From the NCBI GenBank assembly GCA_035048815.1, contig JAUCBN010000006.1, positions 20,847,001 through 20,911,000 on the forward strand: 64,000 nt of DNA, in the 5' to 3' direction. Both the position numbers and the translations under genes were made by a program. Position 1 is the stretch's first letter; each line of letters opens with the position of its first letter. Under the pieces are notes generated by a model, which was given only the letters and a program-made list of their open reading frames with translations, did not search any database and had not been told where the DNA came from. Positions 57,701 to 64,000 of this stretch are shown piece after piece. Source of the DNA: Abelmoschus esculentus (lineage: Eukaryota > Streptophyta > Magnoliopsida > Malvales > Malvaceae).

Positions 57701-60161
57701 CAGTGGATGGCAACTAAAGTAACGTTCTTTCATTAAGCTGAGAAGGGAAATTTCATGAAAGTCACTCAAACGCACAATGCACCTTGATCTTCATATAACT
57801 ATCATCACAAAACTTGAACATAAATACATCAACAATGCTAATATGAAAAACTAAGCAAGAACTCTTTTGCAACTCAACAGACAGAGCCATCCATCGTTAT
57901 CTAAACAAAGATGCATAATGTCACATATCAGAGCCTAAAATCTTTTCAAATTATCATGGAATCACTTCTTTAAACTAACTCTAGCATCACAGATACACAC
58001 ATTGCGCAAGTAGCGAAAAAATCACTTTCCTGCTAGATCTATCTTATTGTTCAATGTTATTCTTCCTTGCAGTGTTCTTGTTATAAATGCATTTGTTGGT
58101 AAAGCTTATGGTAAGCGCGGAAAGAAAGGAAACCAGTAGCAGTTTATTATAAGTAAAATATTTATAGTGTCAGGATTCTTATTTAATAAAATCACAATTT
58201 ACTGAGAGTATCCTTGTAAGTTGGGGAGTCTTCACCATTATCATAATTAGTTTCAAGATTATTAGGAGTCTGTCTTTATCATTATCATAAGTTATTTTCA
58301 AGGTTATTAGGAGTCTTCGTCTTTGTAAGAGACTCCGAAAGGCAAAAATTTATTCCTAAAACTACAAGATTGGAGCTCGCTCTTCCTAAGGAGGTCCAAG
58401 TTGTTAACTCCCTGACGAGTTGAACTCCTGCTTGCAGGCCATGTAGTTAAAGAAACAAGGGCAAGGGAAAATGGGAGATAGTCCTTTATTTCAGCATGAA
58501 TCAATTGTGAATTGTCTGTTGACGCGATCCTTGTCCAAGGAACATAGAAGTTCTATAAGTCAACCAGACCTGATTTTTCTTTTCCTAAAACAAAGACAAT
58601 ATACCAAATGTCCAAATCTTAATAACTCATAAAATTGCATGTATATGGTAAACACCATCCTAACCGACACGAAGAAACTAAACCTTCTTGGCTGGCACAC
58701 TTCCCTCAACTACAAAAAGTGATTTGTTCGACAACAATCTTACAACACCGCAAGCCTACTCTTTCTTGACAGTCAGAGTGCAGGAGGGAGTTCTTTTGGC
58801 GACAAAGTAGTTACTAGATTCTTATTCTCACAGGATTTGTAACAATACGCATGATTTATAATGATTGACCAGTAGATGATAATAGGAAAATAGATATGAT
58901 ATTGTTTCTACATGCAACAACCCCAGATCATCTTCATATACAGGAATTACCTTAAAGCAGCTTGATGAGCCCAACCAGGATTCCCATGTCTAAGGCAGAA
59001 AAAAATGAACTCCAAATGAAGTGCGATTTGCTCCTGTTCACCAGAAAACATCTATGTTCATAAACAGATAGATAGCCTGCGAACTAAATGCACGTGACTA
59101 TGTCGAACTATACCTCTACTTTGACAGTCTTTGACCTGATCCTACTCATCCAAATCTCATAGATGTCCCGGATCCTTCTCGGGTCAACTTGATCCCCCTC
59201 TATGTGCTTAAGAAGCCTAATTGAAACCTAAAAACATCCATTACACACATCAGCAGTTTTTACATTCAACTAAATATACAAAAAAGACGAATTACAAGTA
59301 CAAAGTACAAATAACATTGTATATCAGGATTGGAGTCAGTTGTATTGGTAGCACTTTTTACTGCTTCCATGGATAAAGAAATAGATAACTAATAAAAATG
59401 ACAATGATGACAATGATAATACAAATGCATCTACACTCTATAGATATTAACTAAAGATCCTCCCCAGACCATATATTCTATCAACAGGCACTGCTTCAGG
59501 TCCTATTATAAGCAAATATATTTTTAAATAAGAAGCCAAGAATAAATATTATGCACAAGTCTCTAACACTAAGGCATATTGCAGATTCTACCGAAACTAA
59601 GGGCATATGCAAATACTTGAGTCAGAAAACATCTCTAACACATTATAATGATTTTTTTCCATCAAAAAAACGAAAAGATTTGACATTGATACTCTTAAAA
59701 TATTATCTGCTCATTCAATTTCAATGCATTCTAGCTGTACTACTACAAAGAGCATGCAGTAAATGTAGCAATTAAAATGCACCTAAACAAAAATAGAATA
59801 AATTTTTTCCAAATATAGCATAATAACTTTAACATAGCACAACCAAATATGCACATGTGAAACTCCAATTAAGCAAAATAGAAGTCCGCCATACCGAGTA
59901 CTTTAGGCGATTCAAATCAGCAGAACCGTCATTGGAAGTACCCTTAAGCAACAAGCTTACTACTCCACTTGCCTCAGCCCAATTATGTTTCTTTACAAGT
60001 TTCTCCAAGAGGTAACACAGCCTTTGCCGATTTTCCCATCGAATGTGGATTTTTCCCAGTGTTAAAAGAAAAGAAGGTTTTGTTAATGATAAGTTCAACC
60101 TTTTGTCTAGCTTTCTTTTGCGAGTCTTGGTTTCTTCTGAACTAGCTTCAAGTTTCTCCAT
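54796..60161 (-). CDS. TAF1A-like protein (RNA polymerase I TBP-associated factor subunit A)
   Basis: There are nine exons on the minus strand: 60161-59895, 59227-59114, 59033-58951, 57737-57283, 56658-56489, 56283-56198, 55781-55648, 55477-55172 and 54977-54796, all GT-AG, giving 598 residues with phases agreeing at every junction. Recognisable parts are a basic N-terminus (ETKTRKRKLDKRLNLSLTKP), helical repeat segments (NRQRLCYLLEKLVKKHNWAE, LHLEFIFFCLRHGNPGWAHQ, NHYNDAVKYLRLAIEYEPPL), RLRASLLEYF, DSLVEMIALHVEATFPESDT and WREFASCFLKL, and the end ELSTYKAACASHLYGEDCHY. This matches the plant proteins annotated as TATA-box-binding-protein-associated factor RNA polymerase I subunit A (SL1/TIF-IB), which act in rRNA gene transcription. 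Plant function is little tested. The central part (about 220-290) looks disordered. Intron 3 is 1.2 kb and holds a probable insertion. Confidence 0.75.
58140..58560. mobile_element. Probable retrotransposon fragment inside TAF1A-like intron 3
   Basis: The stretch differs in composition from the rest of the intron and includes a 44-bp imperfect tandem repeat (CATTATCATAATTAGTTTCA at 58236; CATTATCATAAGTTATTTTC at 58280, each followed by AAG.TTATTAGGAGTCT). The style resembles an LTR piece. Boundaries are not defined. Confidence 0.35.
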
Positions 60162-60179
60162 TTTTGTTCTCTGGTTTCA

Positions 60180-61040
60180 CTTTATTCTAGCAATGTTAAA
60201 GAAGCAAGCCAAAGTTTTGTGATGCTAACCAATACATATTTAAACATAAATATTCAAGATGGTCTTTCACACATATAAGAAATTTAAATTTTAAAAATAC
60301 AAATATAACTTTTAACACTATGTTTGGAATAACATTCTCATTTCGCAATGAAAACAAGCATATTAAATGTTAATTTTGATTGCACACTCAATTTGGATCC
60401 ATTTCCTGGCCTTTGTAGACTTCTATCACTCATACTCTGCATCTTATTTTCTTTTTCATTTTTAAAATTTTAATCTGTCAAATTTGTCCTTGCACACTTA
60501 ATTTCTTCCGTAATGCAATATTTGCAGTGTTCATAAGCAGATACTTAAAATTCAGCACAACTGGATAAACTGATATATAATTACTGGTAGATAATCTGCT
60601 GCCAATACAGCACTCTACAATCTATTCAACTTAAACATGTGTAAAATATTAGATTTGCATTAAAGTCAAAAGGATTTCTAGCGGGGGGAGAGAAACATGG
60701 TTACAATTAATTGGCAAAGAATAACCTCTCAGATGCCAACTTCATAGCTTCAAAACTGATATCAACCCAAGCTCAATCAGTTTGACACACTACATGCCAA
60801 CAAGAAGAACTCCAATCTAAACACCCTCAAGAAAAATAGCAATACGTCATATTCAACTCTTTCAGATAATTTCATGTATTAGAAAGTAGAGGAGGTAAAC
60901 ATGTCATTCGGATCGTTTTAGTTTCAGTTTGGATCTAATTCGAGTATGTAATGATCAATTAGAGTATTAGATCATTTTTATTGATTTTGGATAATATCGG
61001 TCAATAAGAGATCAATCTAATTGATTGAGGGTTTTCAGAT
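60180..61040. other. TAF1A-like promoter region and intergenic
   Basis: No gene or clear repeat. The first few hundred bases should hold the TAF1A-like promoter. Confidence 0.4.
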
Positions 61041-61117
61041 GACCTCTATTTTGTATACCCTTATATGGCTTTATAAAGTCACTATATCTGACTTTTTGTT
61101 AAGTTGTGTGACAGTTC

Positions 61118-61118
61118 A

Positions 61119-61151
<33 letters not shown>
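61118..61151. repeat. TA microsatellite
   Basis: A TA run of about 30 bases in the intergenic region. Confidence 0.9.
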
Positions 61152-61155
<4 letters not shown>

Positions 61156-61249
61156 GTTGCCTTTGGTTCGGGTCTTTGGATTTTAGGTCTTGAATTTGAT
61201 AAATTAGTTTGGATCTCGTATAATTTTACCGGGTCTACTCTAAAAGTAC

Positions 61250-61460
61250 TACACCCGAGTTGGTATATAGCGGTGATAGGGGTTGGACATATCAAACGCT
61301 GCTATAGATCATGTATTACAATGGTGTTGTTTACAAATAAACACCGCTAATCTTTACATTGGTTTTAGCGGCGTCTCTTGTGGCGTTTTATTGAGTCTTG
61401 CTAAAAGTATCATTGTCGAGTTTAAAAAACGCCGCTAAAAACCTGTTTTGCTATAATGAA
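61250..61460. mobile_element. CACTA-like (En/Spm) transposon end remnant
   Basis: Subterminal repeat words CACCGCTAA, TTTTAGCGGCGT and AAACGCCGCTAAAAA occur in both orientations, the common signature of plant CACTA element ends. A decayed terminus (TTTTGCTATAATG) follows near 61450. No transposase is present. Confidence 0.5.
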
Positions 61461-62120
61461 GTTCTTATCCATGTCCGAATACGAGTCGGGGACGAGTTCA
61501 TTAAAAAAACAAAGTGTGAAACCATAATCATGAATAGAACCCAAATCATTCCTTTATGGAATCCTATTTGTTTATGCTTAATAAAGAAAAACAAGGATTT
61601 CCAGCAAAGCTGAAGAGGTTGTTTTATATTAGCCTCTGAGAAAGACACAGGAGAGGGGACCATTTAAGCACAGGAAAGGTACCAAAGTTTTGTTGGCATC
61701 TCAATCCTTTACTGTGTGATTCTACCATTCTTCCATAATTGAGCTTCTTTGTATTCATTCCCTTTCCCTTTCTATGGCTCCTACTGCAGATGTACTCAAC
61801 TGAGCCACATTTGGTCTATTTGTCAGCTAATATCTTCATTGATTGAACCAGTGCATCAGTTTTTAAGTATCTTCAACAACCTGGTTTCAATGCTGATAGA
61901 AGCTCCAGGAAATGGTACAGAGATTATGACCCCAGTGTTTGATATTAAAGCATGTAAGCAGCTGAAGTTATTCTGGTCCTATAAGACTGTAAAGTCTGCT
62001 AACTTGGCTATGTCTGCAATGGTGATTGTTTGATTGTTCTCCATTCAAGTTTAACTGAGGGGAACTGAGCTAGAAAATGGCAAATTCTTTAATTGCAGGA
62101 TCTTTGGATTCAAGCTAAGT
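61461..62120. other. Intergenic, possible transcribed or fossil sequence
   Basis: Positions 61740-62040 are less AT-rich and give an open frame of 94 codons without an ATG or family match. Nothing is called. Confidence 0.35.
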
Positions 62121-62134
62121 CAACTGCAAACCAA

Positions 62135-62290
62135 GGATTTTGAGAACTTGTGGAGAGGTCCTAGTGGTGAAGAATGATGTATTTCACCCAAATGACCTGG
62201 GTTCGAGCATTATGTGTGCATACTATGTGCCTATTACCTATTAAAGGGCTACGAAAATTATAAAGATACTATTTTATAATCACACCAACA
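62135..62290 (+). repeat. SINE-like element with good tRNA-type A and B boxes
   Basis: GGTCCTAGTGGTGAAGAATG (A-box-like) is followed about 35 bp on by TGACCTGGGTTCGAGCATT (B box GGTTCGA). A box-like and B-box spacing is right for a tRNA-derived SINE head. It is a single copy in this window. Confidence 0.5.
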
Positions 62291-63091
62291 TATTAAAAAA
62301 AATACTTAGAAGTGTTCGAAAAGCAACAAAGAACGAACCCTAAAGCCTACATGCATGGATGAAGATGTGAGAAAAGATTACTGTGACTTTTTTATTCTTT
62401 TTGCAGGTTTAAGGAAGTTATTGTGGCACATCTGTTCATAAAAAATCAATAAAGCAACAAAATCTCATCTATATGAGAAATTGACAATTTCTAAATCAAG
62501 GAAATGACTCCAGATTGCTTCTCCATTTTCATATAGATCAAAGGGATATATGGTTTGAGAAAGACTTTTCCCGAAATTAGCTGGTCTGGAGTTTAGAGTT
62601 TAGGGCTCGTATTTTATATAAAATAACTATATCCAACACATTTCATGATACGAATACGAGAGATAACCCTCAGAATACATGAAAAGTCTAGACTCGTGTC
62701 GGATACATAGAAATCAGATGTGAGTCCAAGAGCAGCAAACAATACAAACACTGGAAACAGAAAGTCCAGTAACATGAAAACACATTTGATGTCCAAGAAA
62801 AAAACAAAGTTAAGCTCTCTAAGAGCTCAATCAACTATAAATTAAAGCTAAAAACAATCAACATATACAAACCGAACAAACCGTGAATGCAATAACCTGA
62901 AAATCCACACAGATTTCTTCTTCCCCAAGGTGTAAGTCAATGGCTCCTAGTGATAAAACATCTCATGCATTTCACTGTCATAAATGAACTTGTAAGTGCC
63001 ACATGAAGTAACTTTGGAATGGAATTGAGAAAGTAGTAGAAGTAAAACCTGATAGAGGGGTGTGAGTGTCTTTTTAGACCAAATTGGTCTA
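62291..63091. other. Intergenic and probable 3' UTR of the TCP gene
   Basis: The stretch is AT-rich. The part above about 62900 is likely TCP 3' UTR (minus strand). Confidence 0.4.
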
Positions 63092-64000
63092 TTAATGGAG
63101 AAAATCAGAGGAAGCATGGGATAGCTTATTGGCAACGCTGTCATGCTCCTCTTCTTGCCCTTGAATTCGAGACGGGACTCGGAAACCGGAGAATAGTCCG
63201 GATGTGGTGAATCCAATGCTTGATGAAACTGCTTGTTGGTGAATGTTTTGTGGGATTTGATGATGATGGGGTTGGTGTTCATCAATTGGTTGGTCTATCC
63301 AAGCACGAACCCAGGGTGTGTTACTGGACTGAAGGGGTCCCCTCTGAGATAAAAACTGACTGTTTTGGCCAAAAGCCGGTGGCAATGGATGTTGTGATAG
63401 ATTGCCAAAGATAAACCCACCGCCATTGCCACCACCACTGTCAGCAGCAAACAATCTCTGAAACGTCCCAATCTCCGCCGGCTGCTGCTGCTGGTGCTCC
63501 CATCCAGTATTTGACTCATCCAAACCAGCTAATGCGGTGGTTCCAGAGAATAAGACATGTTCATAATTGTGTCCCTGAGCTGTAGCAACTTGGTGTTCAC
63601 GAAGATGATGCAAAAGAATATGCTCCGGAAATGACTGAAGAAAACCCGAATTATTATTATCCAAGTTATCTCCCATCTCTCGTAGCTCAAACCTTTGAAC
63701 TTCGTTTTCGATGTGAAAATCATTGACTGTTACAGTTGATACCTTTGGTTCATCTTGGTTTCTGGGTTTCTTCGTTGAAGTCATTGTATTCAAAGGGTTC
63801 CATGGAGGAAGCTCAGCGAGCTCGTCAATGGCGGATTTAGCTTTTTTAATAAGCCAATCTACAGCTTTGCTGGGACGGTCGTATCCAAGTCGGTCTTGGA
63901 CGTCGTAAAACTGGATGGCGGTGTGAGCCGAGAGACGCACACGTCGGTCTCGAGGACCTTTGGCCGTGCAAACTTTACTGTGACGATCTTTTCTCCCAGT
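63092..64000 (-). CDS. CIN-class TCP transcription factor, TCP4-like (5' truncated by the window)
   Basis: The frame is open from the window edge to a stop at 63092 (302 residues seen). The TCP basic helix-loop-helix-like DNA-binding domain starts at the edge (DRHSKVCTAKGPRDRRVRLS, then AHTAIQFYDVQDRLGYDRPS and KAVDWLIKKAKSAIDELAEL). The body is Gln/His/Asn-rich, and the end (GFRVPSRIQGQEEEHDSVAN) is that of the TCP3/TCP4/TCP10 group. Such factors push leaf cells from division to differentiation and activate jasmonate and senescence genes. The coding sequence contains a miR319 target site at RGPLQSS (63324-63345). The start codon and N-terminus lie beyond 64000. The exact paralogue is not determined. 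Confidence 0.93.
   Translation of the reverse strand, partial: TGRKDRHSKVCTAKGPRDRRVRLSAHTAIQFYDVQDRLGYDRPSKAVDWLIKKAKSAIDELAELPPWNPLNTMTSTKKPRNQDEPKVSTVTVNDFHIENEVQRFELREMGDNLDNNNSGFLQSFPEHILLHHLREHQVATAQGHNYEHVLFSGTTALAGLDESNTGWEHQQQQPAEIGTFQRLFAADSGGGNGGGFIFGNLSQHPLPPAFGQNSQFLSQRGPLQSSNTPWVRAWIDQPIDEHQPHHHQIPQNIHQQAVSSSIGFTTSGLFSGFRVPSRIQGQEEEHDSVANKLSHASSDFLH
63324..63345 (-). promoter_or_regulatory. miR319 target site in the TCP coding sequence
   Basis: The minus strand reads AGAGGGGACCCCTTCAGTCC followed by AG, which closely matches the miR319 target sites known in TCP2, TCP3, TCP4, TCP10 and TCP24. It implies post-transcriptional cleavage of this transcript by miR319. Confidence 0.9.

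Noticed and set aside
61021..61350. 109-codon plus-strand frame
   Set aside because: It reads through a TA microsatellite (IIYIYIYIYIYIY) and into CACTA-like repeats.
62135..62230. tRNA gene at the GGTCCTAGTGG / GGGTTCGAGC pair
   Set aside because: The sequence around the two boxes does not pair into a cloverleaf; it is better explained as a SINE head.

Overview
This is nuclear DNA from a flowering plant. It is AT-rich, the genes are widely spaced and split by GT-AG (twice GC-AG) introns, and every recognisable protein is of plant type. The most diagnostic gene is a cytochrome P450 on the minus strand (40367-42050). It resembles, as far as I remember the sequence, cotton CYP706B1, the (+)-delta-cadinene 8-hydroxylase of the gossypol pathway. 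I therefore infer a Malvaceae genome, in or close to Gossypium. There are no bacterial-style operons, CRISPR arrays or phage genes.

Layout. 1-390: the 3' end of a rhomboid-like protease gene (+). 3155-3561: a LITTLE ZIPPER (ZPR) gene (-). 3.7-16.0 kb: a gene desert of degraded repeats. 16305-18337: an ACR8-type four-ACT-domain gene (+), seven exons. 18.4-26.1 kb: a second desert, holding an LTR with an unusual minisatellite-like flank, a 287-bp tandem duplication and a transposon-like repeat. 26161-26709: an intronless DUF761-type membrane protein gene (+). 27009-28459: cornichon, an ER cargo receptor (-). 28.5-33.4 kb: repeats, including two long foldback (hairpin) elements 30 bp apart. 33672-36283: class II CPD photolyase (+). 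37129-38630: a plant MLF-family gene (+). 39170-39850: a frameshifted LINE RNase H remnant (-). 40367-42050: the CYP706B1-like P450 (-). 42.1-47.0 kb: repeats. 47056-50369: a PDAP1/PP28-type phosphoprotein gene (+), eight exons. 52022-53610: a RABA1-type Rab GTPase (-), with another foldback element against its promoter. 54796-60161: a nine-exon TAF1A-like Pol I factor (-). 60.2-63.0 kb: repeats, including a CACTA-like remnant. 63092-64000: a CIN-class TCP transcription factor (-), 5' truncated by the window edge, with a miR319 target site.

The genes are independent transcription units and do not form a cluster or pathway. Themes that link some of them are small-RNA and peptide control of leaf development (ZPR, miR319-TCP), membrane traffic (cornichon, RABA1), UV and stress biology (photolyase, ACR8) and sesquiterpenoid defence chemistry (the P450).

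Exon models were built by hand from splice signals, reading-frame continuity and remembered family sequences. For the multi-exon genes lying wholly inside the window (ZPR, ACR8, cornichon, photolyase, MLF, P450, PDAP1, RABA1, TAF1A) the summed exon lengths are multiples of three and end at a stop codon. The most unusual material is non-genic: the foldback elements, the irregular clusters of a TTTCGATAC word, and small families of tRNA-like (SINE-like) repeats.
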